Source: Porticoccaceae bacterium
GTDB lineage: Bacteria; Pseudomonadota; Gammaproteobacteria; Pseudomonadales; Porticoccaceae
Reading direction: 5' to 3'
DNA length: 49,733 nucleotides
NCBI GenBank assembly: GCA_021773435.1
Contig: JAJFKC010000031.1
Location: forward strand, 1-49,733
Shown here: piece after piece, positions 6,750-16,484 of the stretch
Layout: each line of letters opens with the position of its first letter
Numbering within the stretch: the stretch's first letter is position 1
Program-made: the position numbers and the translations under genes
Notes under the pieces: generated by a model
Told to the model about the DNA's origin: nothing
The model's input: the letters and a program-made list of their open reading frames with translations, nothing else
The model's database searches: none

Positions 6750-8693
6750 ATGGCGCCTCTGCCACAAAAGGATGAGATTCAACAACACAGTCAGTTCGCG
6801 CTGCTCAAATCTCGCCGCTTTCTACCGTTTTTCCTGGCCCAATTTTTCGGTGCCTTAAACGATAACCTGTTTAAAAACGCCTTACTGGTGATCTTGGTCA
6901 GCACCGGCGTTGCTAGTTCCACCGCTGAACTTGGCAAGGCGCCAGATACCAACTTATTGGTAAATATGGCGGCAGGCTTATTTATTCTGCCTTTCTTTCT
7001 ATTTTCAGCGCTGGCCGGCCAGTTAGCTGATAAGTATGAAAAATCAAAGATTATCCGCCGTATTAAGGCCGCGGAAATTTTTATTATGGCCGGCGGTTTT
7101 GCTGCGCTTTGGTATAACGAAATCTGGCTGATGATGCTGGTGTTGTTTGCTATGGGTGTGCAGTCGGCATTTTTTGGCCCGGTGAAATATTCCATTATTC
7201 CCCAGCATCTGCATCGAGCAGAGTTAGTCGGTGGCAATGCCCAAATCGAAATGGGCACTTTTGTGGCGATTTTGATCGGCACCATTGCCGGTAGTTTGAT
7301 GGGCGGTGTTGAGCAACCGGCATTGTTGGTGGGTGCTGCGGTGATAGGTGTAGCGGTTGTGGGCTGGATGTGCAGCCGCGGAGTCCCAGAGGCTGAGGCC
7401 AAAGCCCCGGACCTGGTGATCGATTTCAATCCCGTTCGAGAGGGCATTAAGCTCTTTGGTATGGCCAGTGAAAAACACACCGTGTTACTGGCCATTATGG
7501 GTATTTCGTGGTTTTGGTTAATCGGCGCCAGCTACCTTACTCAGGCACCGAATTTTGCGGTGGCTTATTTAGGTGGTAGCTCAGGTTTGGTGGCTTTGCT
7601 GCTGAGCGGTTTTACCGTGGGCATAGCGACCGGCTCTTTGCTATGTGAACGCATGAGTGGCCACAAGGTTGAAATTGGTCTGGTGCCTTTTGGGGCCATC
7701 GGTATCAGCGTGTTTGGGATCGATCTGTATTTTGCGGCAGAGGCCTATCAGGTGGGCCATGCTATTGATGCTGTTACGGTGGGGTTATGGACATTTCTGG
7801 CCCAGCCCGGCGCCATCCGGGTCTTGCTTGATCTCAGTTTAATTGGCCTGTTCGGCGGCTTTTATATCGTGCCGCTATACGCAGTGGTTCAAGCCCGCTC
7901 CGATGAAACTAAACGGGCGCGGATTATTGCTTTCAACAATATTCTCAATGCCTTGTTTATGGTGATCTCCAGTTTGCTGGGGATACTGTTCCTGGGCGTG
8001 GTCGATGTCGGGATTCCAACGTTTTATTTGATCGTTGCGTTAATGAATATTGCTGTCGCGGTATTTATCTTCCAGCAAGTGCCTGAATTCACCATGCGGT
8101 TTTTGATCTGGTTGTTGAGTCACAGTATGTATCGCGTCAAACACCAGGGGCTTGAGAATATTCCCGATAAAGGTGCGGCGATAATTACCTGTAATCACGT
8201 TAGCTATGTGGATGCCCTGTTGATCGCAGGTGCGGTGCGCCGACCTATCCGCTTTATTATGTATAAACCTATATTTGAAATACCGGTACTTAATTTTATT
8301 TTCCGTACCGGTGGCGCGATTCCGATTTGTTCGCTGAAAGAAGATGAAAATATTTATCTGGCGGCCATGGAAGCCATTGCTGAAGGTCTGGAGAACGGCG
8401 ATTTGTTATGTCTGTTTCCCGAAGGAAAATTAACCCGCGATGGTGAAATCGATACGTTTCGACCAGGTATTGAACGCATTGTCCAGCGCACGCCTGCGCC
8501 GGTCATTCCCATGGCCTTGCAAGGATTATGGGGCGGGTTTTTCAGCCATAGCGGGTCGGGTGTATTCAAGACCCCGTTTCATCGCCTGTGGAGTCGCATC
8601 AGTATTCTCGTCGGTGAGCCGGTGCAAGCAGCTAATGTAGCTGCGGTAAGCCTTCGCCAGCAGGTGTTAAGCTTGCGTGGCGAGCGTAAATAA
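6750..8693 (+). CDS. LplT-like MFS transporter fused to a PlsC acyltransferase
   Basis: A 647-residue fusion. Residues about 20-440 form a 12-helix MFS domain like the lysophospholipid flippase LplT (opening FFLAQFFGALNDNLFKNALL). Residues about 455-640 form a 1-acyl-sn-glycerol-3-phosphate acyltransferase domain with NHVSYVD (acyltransferase motif I, near 482) and FPEGKLTRDG (motif III, near 557). In E. coli, LplT and Aas are separate, and Aas carries PlsC plus an acyl-ACP synthetase. Here the synthetase is absent. The likely role is uptake of lysophospholipids from the outer leaflet and re-acylation at the inner face, using acyl-ACP or acyl-CoA made elsewhere. It stands alone. Confidence 0.85.
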   Translation: MAPLPQKDEIQQHSQFALLKSRRFLPFFLAQFFGALNDNLFKNALLVILVSTGVASSTAELGKAPDTNLLVNMAAGLFILPFFLFSALAGQLADKYEKSKIIRRIKAAEIFIMAGGFAALWYNEIWLMMLVLFAMGVQSAFFGPVKYSIIPQHLHRAELVGGNAQIEMGTFVAILIGTIAGSLMGGVEQPALLVGAAVIGVAVVGWMCSRGVPEAEAKAPDLVIDFNPVREGIKLFGMASEKHTVLLAIMGISWFWLIGASYLTQAPNFAVAYLGGSSGLVALLLSGFTVGIATGSLLCERMSGHKVEIGLVPFGAIGISVFGIDLYFAAEAYQVGHAIDAVTVGLWTFLAQPGAIRVLLDLSLIGLFGGFYIVPLYAVVQARSDETKRARIIAFNNILNALFMVISSLLGILFLGVVDVGIPTFYLIVALMNIAVAVFIFQQVPEFTMRFLIWLLSHSMYRVKHQGLENIPDKGAAIITCNHVSYVDALLIAGAVRRPIRFIMYKPIFEIPVLNFIFRTGGAIPICSLKEDENIYLAAMEAIAEGLENGDLLCLFPEGKLTRDGEIDTFRPGIERIVQRTPAPVIPMALQGLWGGFFSHSGSGVFKTPFHRLWSRISILVGEPVQAANVAAVSLRQQVLSLRGERK

Positions 8694-8730
8694 ACTCTTT
8701 TTTAAGGCGTGACCTCAAAAGGAGAAGACG

Positions 8731-10014
8731 ATGACACTATCGACAAAAATATTATTAGGTATGGTGCTCGGCGTAATCCTGGGCGCGTTGCTTAATGTAC
8801 TGTCGGCCAGCGAGGGTAGTTTTGCCGCCAACCTCGCTGCCTGGTTGATCAACTCCGTATTTGATGTAATCGGCAAAATTTTTATTGCCTCGCTTAAATT
8901 ACTGGTCGTGCCACTGGTGTTTGTGTCGCTCGTGTGTGGCGCCAGCGCCATGGGCGTAAATGCCCGTATGGGTCAAATGGCGGCTAAAACTCTCGGCTTA
9001 TATCTGCTCACCACCGCCATCGCAGTCACCCTGGCTCTGGCCTTTGCCAATATTATCGACCCCGGTATGGGCATAGAGATGAGTAGCGCTAGTACTTATG
9101 AGGCCAAACCCGCGCCCTCAGTTAAAGAGGTGTTAATCAATATCTTTCCGACCAATCCGGTCAAAGCCATGGCCGAAGGCAATATGCTGCAAATTATTGT
9201 CTTCGCTATTTTGATGGGGGTGGCGGTCACTCACAGTGGCGAAAAAGGCCAAAACGTACTGAATTTTTTTGAAAGTTTTAATGAAGTCGTTATGACCATG
9301 GTGTCCTTCCTGATGCACCTGGCTCCCTACGGGGTGTTTTGTCTGTTAGCGAAATTATTTAGTGAACTTGGCATCTCCGCCATTGCTGATCTGGCCAAAT
9401 ACTTTTTTACCGTGGTGCTGGTCCTGCTGGTTCATGGCCTCGTTGTCTATATGACGCTGTTTAAGGCGCTGACTCGATTGAGTCCGTTAACTTTATTAAA
9501 AAATGTTCGCCCGGCCATGCTCTTTGCCTTTAGCACCTCCTCAAGCAGCGCTACGATTCCAGTGACCATGAATGTCGCTGAGCGTCGTATCGGTATCGAC
9601 AATTCCATCGCATCTTTTACTGTGCCCTTGGGTGCCACTATCAATATGGATGGTACTGCCATTATGCAGGGTGTCGCGACAGTATTTATCGCCCAGGCCT
9701 TTAATATTGATATTTCATTGGGTGGCTATATCGCAGTTATCTTAACGGCGACATTGGCGTCGGTCGGCACAGCGGGCGTGCCGGGTGTTGGTCTTATTAC
9801 GCTGGCGTTGGTGCTCCAGCAAGTAGGCTTGCCGGTTGAAGGTATCGCCCTGATTATCGGTGTCGATCGCCTGCTCGATATGATGCGCACGGCGGTGAAT
9901 GTCACTGGCGACTGTATGGTATCGACGGTTGTGGCGCGCAGTGAAGGTTTATTAGATGAAACGATATTTAGCGAAGTATCAGATCGTGATGAGTATCAGG
10001 CGACAGAACCTTGA
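8731..10014 (+). CDS. Dicarboxylate/amino acid:cation symporter (DAACS/SDF family)
   Basis: A 427-residue inner-membrane secondary transporter for C4-dicarboxylates or glutamate/aspartate driven by Na+ or H+. The serine-rich hairpin motif FSTSSSSATIPVTM (about 267-280) and the NMDGT motif (about 306-310) in the substrate and cation site are intact. The later GVPGVGLITL and DRLLDMMRTAVNVTGD stretches contain the substrate-contact Asp/Arg/Thr residues of GltPh-type proteins. A good AAAGGAG lies before the ATG. Substrate preference cannot be read with confidence. Confidence 0.9.
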   Translation: MTLSTKILLGMVLGVILGALLNVLSASEGSFAANLAAWLINSVFDVIGKIFIASLKLLVVPLVFVSLVCGASAMGVNARMGQMAAKTLGLYLLTTAIAVTLALAFANIIDPGMGIEMSSASTYEAKPAPSVKEVLINIFPTNPVKAMAEGNMLQIIVFAILMGVAVTHSGEKGQNVLNFFESFNEVVMTMVSFLMHLAPYGVFCLLAKLFSELGISAIADLAKYFFTVVLVLLVHGLVVYMTLFKALTRLSPLTLLKNVRPAMLFAFSTSSSSATIPVTMNVAERRIGIDNSIASFTVPLGATINMDGTAIMQGVATVFIAQAFNIDISLGGYIAVILTATLASVGTAGVPGVGLITLALVLQQVGLPVEGIALIIGVDRLLDMMRTAVNVTGDCMVSTVVARSEGLLDETIFSEVSDRDEYQATEP

Positions 10015-10089
10015 TTACGACTGAAAAAATATAGCAAACCCACTTAGCTCTAACTGGCGCTAGCGTTTTTAGAGAAATTTATCAGGTAT

Positions 10090-11421
10090 TTGGAGATATT
10101 TCCCCTGATCAGAACAACTAAAGCAAATATTTTGGCAGGGATAGCAACACTGACAATATGCCTAACTGTTAATGCCCATGGTCCGGATGAAGGACGGTTT
10201 GGATTCGCGCCCATCCCGGCGTCTGCCGACAGACAAAACTGGAATCCAGCGTCTCCGTGGGTTATCCCCCAGGGATTTAAACAGACTCTGGTTTCGGATG
10301 AATCCTCCCTCAATATCTACTCAGACGGTATCAATGACTGGTACGATATGAATACTGTCAACGAAACGGGAGCACATGTGGGGCGCTATTTATATCGCAC
10401 CCATGAAGTACGCTGCGGGGCACCGTGGGCGATTTATCTCAACTGCGCAGATTTTCCCGGGGGGTCGGTATCGGTCGTCGACCTTAATACGGGCAAGGCA
10501 TCAGTTCTGGTACTTGACCCTAACTATCAAGCGGTGGATGGCATCCGTTGGACCCCCTGGGGCACCATTCTCATTGGCGAAGAAACTACAGGCGGCCGCT
10601 TATTTGAGATTGTTCTGGATAAATCAGATCTGACCAAGGGCACGGTTTATGAGCGCCCGGCGGCGGGTCGGATGGCCCACGAAGGGATTGCCATTGACCG
10701 CGATGGTGCCATTTACATGGTAGATGAATGGCGAGGGTTGAGTGCACCTTGCCCGGATGGCAGTCTGCCCTGTGGGGGCGGTGTCTACAAATTTGTGCCC
10801 AGCATGCCCGGTGATTTATCAAGCGGGGCGCTTTATGTGCTGGGCGTTTCCGGTGGCGAATACAACACGGGACCGGCCAGGTGGTTGGGGCCGATTGATG
10901 CGGCGACGGCGAGGCAATCGGGGTCAGCAGCTGGCGGTGCAAGTTTTCAACGGCCGGAAGATCTCGAAATTATCGGTGACACGCTTTATGTGGCCGTCAC
11001 CGAAGGGCCACCGGGAGAGCATGGCAAAGAGCTTTTCGAAGGTCGTGTGCTGGCGATTAACCTGATGTCGATGCGGGTAAGCAATTTTATTCAGCCAGGA
11101 GCTAATGTACCGGTTGAAAAAGGTCGGCCGGGTGAGCAGGGCTTCGAGACAGGGATGGACAACGTCGATAATCTGGCGACTACCCCGGATGGTCGGTTGA
11201 TGATCATCGAAGATAACGTGCCCTCTGATATTTGGGTGGCTGATCTGGATCACGATGGTGATGGTCAGGCCGACAACGTTTGGCTGTTTGCTTCGCTGAG
11301 TGATCCCGAAGCGGAAGGTACGGGCATCTACTTCGGCAAAGACCCAAAAATATTATTTGTAAATGTTCAACATTCAAAGATTAAAGACGGCGACGGGACC
11401 TGGGCGATAACAAAAAATTGA
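10090..11421 (+). CDS. PhoX-like (DUF839) secreted protein
   Basis: A 443-residue exported protein. It starts with TTG, and this start keeps a charged n-region before the hydrophobic core ILAGIATLTICLTVNA. The body is a beta-propeller of the PhoX/DUF839 type, with repeating acidic turns such as GEETTGG, HEGIAIDRDGAIYMVDEW and DNVDNLATTPDGRLMIIEDN. In PhoX phosphatases such turns hold the Fe/Ca cluster. CGAPW is present near the place of the PhoX metal-site cysteine, but the match is not certain. A phosphomonoesterase or phosphodiesterase role would suit its convergent neighbours, a phosphate transporter pair. Confidence 0.75.
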   Translation: MEIFPLIRTTKANILAGIATLTICLTVNAHGPDEGRFGFAPIPASADRQNWNPASPWVIPQGFKQTLVSDESSLNIYSDGINDWYDMNTVNETGAHVGRYLYRTHEVRCGAPWAIYLNCADFPGGSVSVVDLNTGKASVLVLDPNYQAVDGIRWTPWGTILIGEETTGGRLFEIVLDKSDLTKGTVYERPAAGRMAHEGIAIDRDGAIYMVDEWRGLSAPCPDGSLPCGGGVYKFVPSMPGDLSSGALYVLGVSGGEYNTGPARWLGPIDAATARQSGSAAGGASFQRPEDLEIIGDTLYVAVTEGPPGEHGKELFEGRVLAINLMSMRVSNFIQPGANVPVEKGRPGEQGFETGMDNVDNLATTPDGRLMIIEDNVPSDIWVADLDHDGDGQADNVWLFASLSDPEAEGTGIYFGKDPKILFVNVQHSKIKDGDGTWAITKN

Positions 11422-11467
11422 TAGTTGATCGGAGCGGGGGCAGGCGAACACCAGGGCCGTCTGGGCA

Positions 11468-11488
11468 AAGTCCTCAAAAGCAGGACTT
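11468..11488. terminator. Perfect 7-bp hairpin between convergent PhoX-like and pit genes
   Basis: AAGTCCT (11468-11474) pairs perfectly with AGGACTT (11482-11488) around a seven-base loop. It overlaps the stop codon of the transporter gene and lies between convergent genes. There is no T-run, so it is a weak candidate for a bidirectional terminator. Confidence 0.4.
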
Positions 11489-12779
11489 AGTCGCTAAACA
11501 TCCCTTTGAGCATAAAGAAGAAGACAATCGATAAGCCGGCACCGGCAGGCAACGTCACCAGCCAGGACATAAAAATATTGCCCACTACCCTCAAGTTAAT
11601 GGCGGCGATACCGCGAGCAAAACCAACGCCGAGCACAGCACCCACCAATGTGTGGGTGGTCGAGATAGGCAGGCCGGTGGCAGAAGCCGTCACCACCGTT
11701 GCCGCTGCACCCAGTTCGGCAGCAAAACCACGGCTTGGTGTTAAAACCGTAATTCTTCGGCCGATTGTACCCATTACGCGAAAACCGTAGGTTGCGAGGC
11801 CCAATACGATCCCGGCGCCGCCGAGCAATAAAATCCAGCTGGGCATCATACTTTTTGCTGTAATCGTGCCAGTGTTGACGATGCTTACAATGGCGGCCAG
11901 CGGCCCAACTGCGTTAGCGACATCGTTTGAGCCATGAGCAAAGGCCATGCTGCAGGCCGTAAATACCATCAACACAGCAAATACGCGCTCAACGCTGGCG
12001 TAGCGGTCTTTCCTCCGGGGATCTTTATTTTCACCCGGCAACTCTTCTTTTACCTGACGAAGGAAAAAGATGCCAATCGCGGCCACAAACAAACCGACCA
12101 GCGCGGCGTAACCGGCACACTGGGCAAAGCTCATACTCAGATCAGCGTCTTTAAAGACATGCTTGAGACCTTTTAGCATCGTCACCATGGCCATCAAAAA
12201 GCCCACAGTGAACATGTAGAAGGGTATGTACCGCTTGGCGCGGGCAAACGGGTCGGAGTGGTTGAGAATCAGTGTTTGCACACTTCGGAATAAAGCAAAG
12301 GAAATCGATCCGGCGAGTATCGGTGATACGACCCAACTGGCGACAATCTTGCCGACCTTGGACCAGTAGACCGCTTCGACTGAGATGCCCACAGCAGCAA
12401 AGCCGACAATGGCACCAACGATGGTGTGAGTGGTGGAAACCGGCCAGCCCTTAATGCTGGCGATCATTAGCCAGGTGCCCGCCGCTAACAGTGCTGCCAT
12501 CATGCCAAAGACCAGTAGTTCTGGACGAGCATTGAGCGAATCGGCGTCGATAATACCTTTGCGAATAGTCGATGTAACCTCGCCACCAGCCAGGTAAGCG
12601 CCCAAAAATTCGAAGACCATGGCAATTAAAATGGCTTGGGTAACGGTCAGTGCGCGAGACCCGACCGAGGTGCCCATGGCGTTTGCGACATCGTTAGCGC
12701 CGATGCCCCAGGCCATAAAAAAGCCGAAAGCACTGGCCAGGGCCAGTATTAAAAACCCGTGTTCAGCGATGATAGTCAT
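11487..12779 (-). CDS. pit: Inorganic phosphate transporter, PiT family
   Basis: A 430-residue polytopic membrane protein. It carries the two diagnostic PiT repeats: GANDVANAMGTSVGSRALT (27-45) and FAHGSNDVANAVGPLAA (about 282-298), the second followed by a TTHTLVGA segment. Proteins of this family import phosphate, usually as a metal-phosphate complex with protons or Na+. It lies 30 bases downstream of a DUF47 gene on the same strand, the arrangement commonly found for Pit and its DUF47 partner. The end faces the PhoX-like gene. Confidence 0.92.
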   Translation of the reverse strand: MTIIAEHGFLILALASAFGFFMAWGIGANDVANAMGTSVGSRALTVTQAILIAMVFEFLGAYLAGGEVTSTIRKGIIDADSLNARPELLVFGMMAALLAAGTWLMIASIKGWPVSTTHTIVGAIVGFAAVGISVEAVYWSKVGKIVASWVVSPILAGSISFALFRSVQTLILNHSDPFARAKRYIPFYMFTVGFLMAMVTMLKGLKHVFKDADLSMSFAQCAGYAALVGLFVAAIGIFFLRQVKEELPGENKDPRRKDRYASVERVFAVLMVFTACSMAFAHGSNDVANAVGPLAAIVSIVNTGTITAKSMMPSWILLLGGAGIVLGLATYGFRVMGTIGRRITVLTPSRGFAAELGAAATVVTASATGLPISTTHTLVGAVLGVGFARGIAAINLRVVGNIFMSWLVTLPAGAGLSIVFFFMLKGMFSD

Positions 12780-12809
12780 AGAGTGTTTTTCTAATTAACG
12801 GTTGAATAG

Positions 12810-13490
12810 CTAGCGAGCCAGCAGTAATTGCAGCCTGCCGCCGACACGCTCGGCATGATCAGCAAGATCACCAATTTTTTCTATTATTTTATAGAGGAAC
12901 ATGACATCAACCGGCGGCAGCTGGGCTTCGACCTTGAATAGCTGCGCCCGAATTTGTCGTTCCAGCAGGTCTGTTTCGTGTTCCAGATCAGCCAGCTCTT
13001 CAATCAGGTTCGCGACGAAATCGATTTCGTTGCCGCTAAACCCTGTTTCCAGCAATTCATCTAATTCGTTAATAGCTTTCAGCGCTTGTACCGTGGTGGC
13101 CACCGAGGCTTTGAGAAAGCTTTTGCCAATTTCACTAAGTGTTTCGGGAATGACGATTCTTCGACCCAGCATCAGACCGGCGATGTCACGGGCGCAATTA
13201 GCGATATGATCCTGCACCGACAATAGTTCCAGCAGGTCACTGCGCGACACCGGCATAAAAAAGCTTTTCGGTAAATGCAGTCGCAGTTGTTTCTTTAGCT
13301 CGTCGGCCTGAGTTTCCCGTTCACAGATGCGGTCATAGACGGATCCGGCAGCTTCCCAGTCATTGGCCAGGGATGCGTCAAAAAACTCTTCCAGTAGCTC
13401 GGCGCAGCACACCGCTTCGGTCATATGTTCCTGGATGGGCCTGATCGGGGATTTGCCGAGCAATTGGTAGAGGGGATTTGTGATGGCCAT
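12810..13490 (-). CDS. DUF47/TIGR00153-family PhoU-like protein
   Basis: A 226-residue all-helical protein. I use the ATG at 13490, giving MAITNPLYQLLGKSPIRPIQEHM, which matches how family members begin; the longer TTG-started frame has no support. Glutamate and aspartate residues spaced along the helices (EHETD, EERETQ-like patterns) resemble PhoU metal sites. Family knowledge: DUF47 proteins accompany PiT transporters and modulate them. The gene directly precedes pit with a 30-base gap and almost certainly shares its transcript. Confidence 0.88.
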   Translation of the reverse strand: MAITNPLYQLLGKSPIRPIQEHMTEAVCCAELLEEFFDASLANDWEAAGSVYDRICERETQADELKKQLRLHLPKSFFMPVSRSDLLELLSVQDHIANCARDIAGLMLGRRIVIPETLSEIGKSFLKASVATTVQALKAINELDELLETGFSGNEIDFVANLIEELADLEHETDLLERQIRAQLFKVEAQLPPVDVMFLYKIIEKIGDLADHAERVGGRLQLLLAR

Positions 13491-13611
13491 AGATAATATT
13501 AGGTCGGTATGAAAAGGCGGCCAGTATAAGAGCAAGCGCAGCCAAAGTCATAGTTTACGCAAAATTATTCGGCCGCCATTGACACAGGGCAAACAGAATA
13601 ATCCGACTCGT

Positions 13612-15702
13612 TTAGACCTGCCCATAGCGCTCTTTTTCGCCTAGCCAACGGCGAATAATCGGGCTGATTGTTTGTGGATAATCTCGCATAAGTTCGGCAG
13701 CGATAGCCTTGATCGATTCCAGTAGATGGGCATCGCGCTCCAGGTCGGCGATACGAAGGTTCAGCTCGCCAGTCTGACGAGTGCCCAGTACTTCGCCAGG
13801 GCCGCGCAGTTTTAAGTCTTGCTCGGCAATAATAAAACCATCATTGGTTTGCCGTAATATATTAATGCGCTCCTTAGAGCGTTGCGACAGCGGCGTGGCA
13901 TAAATCAGCACGCAGTGGCTGGCGATGTGGCCGCGTCCGACCCGACCTCGTAGTTGATGCAGCTGGGCGAGTCCCAGTCGCTCAGGGTTTTCAATAATCA
14001 TCAGGCTGGCGTTAGGCACATCGACACCGACTTCAATAACGGTCGTAGCGATCAGCAAATCCAGCTCGGCGTTTTTGAAGGCGTCCATTGCCCTGGTTTT
14101 ATCCACAGCTTTGAGGCGACCATGGACCAGGCCGACCCGTAATTCCGGCAGCAAGAGCTTTAATTCATCGGCGGTGACTTCCGCAGCCTGTGCCTCGAGC
14201 ACGTCGGATTCTTCTATTAAGGTGCACACCCAATAGGCCTGATGACCGTCACTGCAAGCGGCGCGAATACGCGCAATTACCTCGTCGCGGCGCTGATCGG
14301 GGATGGCAACGGTATTGATCGGCTGGCGTCCGGTGGGTAATTCGTCGATTACGGAAAAATCTAGATCCGCGTAGACACTCATAGCCAGGGTTCGCGGAAT
14401 CGGTGTGGCGGTCATGATGAGTTGATGAGGCATTGCGTTGGCGCCGGAACCCTTCTCTCGCAGCGCCAGGCGTTGATGGACGCCGAAGCGATGTTGCTCA
14501 TCGATAATCGTCAAGCCTAGCTTATGAAATATAACGTCGTCCTGAAATAGTGCATGGGTGCCAATAATCAGCTGGGCTGTACCATTGGCAATGATTTCGA
14601 GAATTGCCGCCCGGGCCTTGCCTTTTTGTTTGCCAGTCAGCCACGCCACTTTTATATTCAGGGGCGAAAACCAGTTTTCAAAATTAAGCCGGTGTTGCTC
14701 AGCGAGTATTTCGGTGGGCGCCATCAAGGCGGCCTGGTAACCACTGGCGACAGCTTGCAAAGCAGCCTGCGCTGCGACCACTGTTTTCCCCGAGCCAACA
14801 TCGCCCTGGAGTAAACGCAGCATCGGGATCGGCTGGGCAATATCGGCGGCGATTTCCTTGCTGACCTGTTGCTGTGCGTTGGTCAGCGTAAACGGCAGGT
14901 GGTCGAGAAATTGAGTGTTTAGAGATGGTTCGACCAGCAAGATCGGTGCTTGATGTTGGCGAATTTCCTGGCGAAGCCGCTGGAGGCTTAGGTGGTGGGC
15001 CAATAACTCTTCAAGTGCCAGGCGTTGTTGGGCTGGATGCTGCCCCTGGGCGAGTAATTCGACCGGTGCATCAGCAGGCGGTTGATGTAAAAACTGCAGG
15101 GCCTCGCTCAGGCTGGTTTGTTGTGTGTTCTTGAAGTTTGCAGGGACTATCTGGGCGGGCAGCAGTTCAACCAGGCTGCTGGCGTCCGCGAGGGTCAGTG
15201 CCTGTGTTGCAATAGTCCGTAAGCGGTTTTGAGTCAGGCCCTCGCTGGCGGGATACACCGGCGTCAGGTATTGAGCCATGGGATCCGGTGTGTGGTCAGC
15301 CAAAAATTTGTATTCCGGGTGATAGAGTTCAAGCCCGGCGCTACCCCGGCGCACCTCGCCAAAGCAGCGTATTTTTGCACCAGTGGTGAGGTTGCTCCGT
15401 TGCGCAGCACCAAAATGGAAAAACCGCAGTGTTACCACGCCAGTGTTGTCCTGGACTTTACATATCAGGCTGCGCCGTCGCCCAAAGACCACATCGGCAC
15501 CTTTTATTTCACCTTCTATCACGGCATCGCTGTTGGGCTGCAAACTACCAATAGGTGTCAGGCGGGTGCGATCCATATAGCGCAGGGGCAGGTGAAATAA
15601 GATGTCCTGCACCGTCGTGATACCAATGCGGGCCAGTTTGTCGCGCATTTGCGCACCGATGCCCCGCAAGGCCGTTACCGGGGTTTGATCTAAGGTCGTC
15701 AT
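13612..15702 (-). CDS. recG: ATP-dependent DNA helicase RecG
   Basis: A 696-residue superfamily 2 helicase that reverses stalled replication forks and branch-migrates Holliday junctions. The N-terminal wedge region (TALRGIGAQMRDKLARIGI ... HLPLRYMDRT) is followed by Walker A GDVGSGKT (300-307), DEQH box (401-404), MTATPIPRTLAMS, and the C-terminal LHQLRGRVGRG motif. I chose the ATG at 15702 because family homology begins there and the length then matches E. coli RecG (693). An 18-residue longer frame is open but lacks support. Gene order around it gives no extra functional hint. Confidence 0.95.
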   Translation of the reverse strand: MTTLDQTPVTALRGIGAQMRDKLARIGITTVQDILFHLPLRYMDRTRLTPIGSLQPNSDAVIEGEIKGADVVFGRRRSLICKVQDNTGVVTLRFFHFGAAQRSNLTTGAKIRCFGEVRRGSAGLELYHPEYKFLADHTPDPMAQYLTPVYPASEGLTQNRLRTIATQALTLADASSLVELLPAQIVPANFKNTQQTSLSEALQFLHQPPADAPVELLAQGQHPAQQRLALEELLAHHLSLQRLRQEIRQHQAPILLVEPSLNTQFLDHLPFTLTNAQQQVSKEIAADIAQPIPMLRLLQGDVGSGKTVVAAQAALQAVASGYQAALMAPTEILAEQHRLNFENWFSPLNIKVAWLTGKQKGKARAAILEIIANGTAQLIIGTHALFQDDVIFHKLGLTIIDEQHRFGVHQRLALREKGSGANAMPHQLIMTATPIPRTLAMSVYADLDFSVIDELPTGRQPINTVAIPDQRRDEVIARIRAACSDGHQAYWVCTLIEESDVLEAQAAEVTADELKLLLPELRVGLVHGRLKAVDKTRAMDAFKNAELDLLIATTVIEVGVDVPNASLMIIENPERLGLAQLHQLRGRVGRGHIASHCVLIYATPLSQRSKERINILRQTNDGFIIAEQDLKLRGPGEVLGTRQTGELNLRIADLERDAHLLESIKAIAAELMRDYPQTISPIIRRWLGEKERYGQV

Positions 15703-15846
15703 GGGGATCGAGTGTATGGCCAAATGGACTGAGGGAATAGCCCACCCACTATGCACATAATGAGTGATAGTTCAGCTATTTGTCGCAGAGCTCTAATAGG
15801 GCAGCCGTATTGATCAATTTACCACAAATACTAGCCGATGGAGTCG

Positions 15847-16455
15847 CTACATGGTGATGCCAATTTTAAACGGGGGCCTGGCCTCCAGTCTGGCAATATA
15901 GACCAATAAGTTGGACATCTCATTGGCCACGCATTCCAGTCTGCGGGCCATAAAACAGGCATGCCCCAACATGATGTCGGCTGCTGAAAAATCGCCAATA
16001 AGATAATCCTTGCCCGCCAGGTTCTCGTTTATCGGTTGCAGGGCACGAGTTAATAATCGCTGAGCCTGACTCAGCGCTTCTTTATTTTGGCGCGCTGGGG
16101 GTAACAAAATGGTTTGCACTACGATGGTGTTGACAGGCGGCATCACCATACCTTCGCAGTAATGAAACCACTGCAAATATTGCGGGAATAAGGGCGACTG
16201 AACGTCCGGGATAAGGCTGCCATCAGAGTGCCGCCTGACCAGGTATTCGACAATCGCTCCCGATTCATAAAGGGTGATGTCACCGTCTTCTAATACCGGC
16301 ACTCTGCCGAGGGGGTGCCGTGCCCGGTGTTCATCCGATTTAAGGTCTTTTGGATCGAAAGCCATTTTGTTGATTTCATAATCGAGCTTTAGCTCCTCCA
16401 ATAGCCAGACAATGCGTCCTGCTCTTGAGTTTGGAGCATGATGTAGTTTGAGCAC
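15847..16455 (-). CDS. Glutathione S-transferase family protein
   Basis: A 202-residue two-domain protein. The N-terminal thioredoxin-like half shows NSRAGRIVWLLEEL (9-22), a cis-Pro GRVPVLEDG segment and the glutathione-contacting ESGAIVEYL. The C-terminal half is the all-helical domain with the capping-box-like FSAADIMLGHA. Ser near position 10 is the probable thiol-activating residue. It is transcribed divergently from an HxlR regulator, and the 91-base space between them carries a tandem repeat that looks like an operator. It probably responds to an electrophile or redox signal. Confidence 0.88.
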   Translation of the reverse strand: MLKLHHAPNSRAGRIVWLLEELKLDYEINKMAFDPKDLKSDEHRARHPLGRVPVLEDGDITLYESGAIVEYLVRRHSDGSLIPDVQSPLFPQYLQWFHYCEGMVMPPVNTIVVQTILLPPARQNKEALSQAQRLLTRALQPINENLAGKDYLIGDFSAADIMLGHACFMARRLECVANEMSNLLVYIARLEARPPFKIGITM

Positions 16456-16484
16456 GGCGGTTCTCCAGCAGTAATGGCAAACTC

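Noticed and set aside
6791-7495. A 234-codon minus-strand frame across the MFS transporter
   Set aside because: It lies wholly inside a strongly supported gene on the other strand and reads as low-complexity Ala/Pro/Ile-rich protein without family features.
15703-15756. Longer RecG start
   Set aside because: The added 18 residues are unlike RecG N-termini; the ATG at 15702 gives the expected length.
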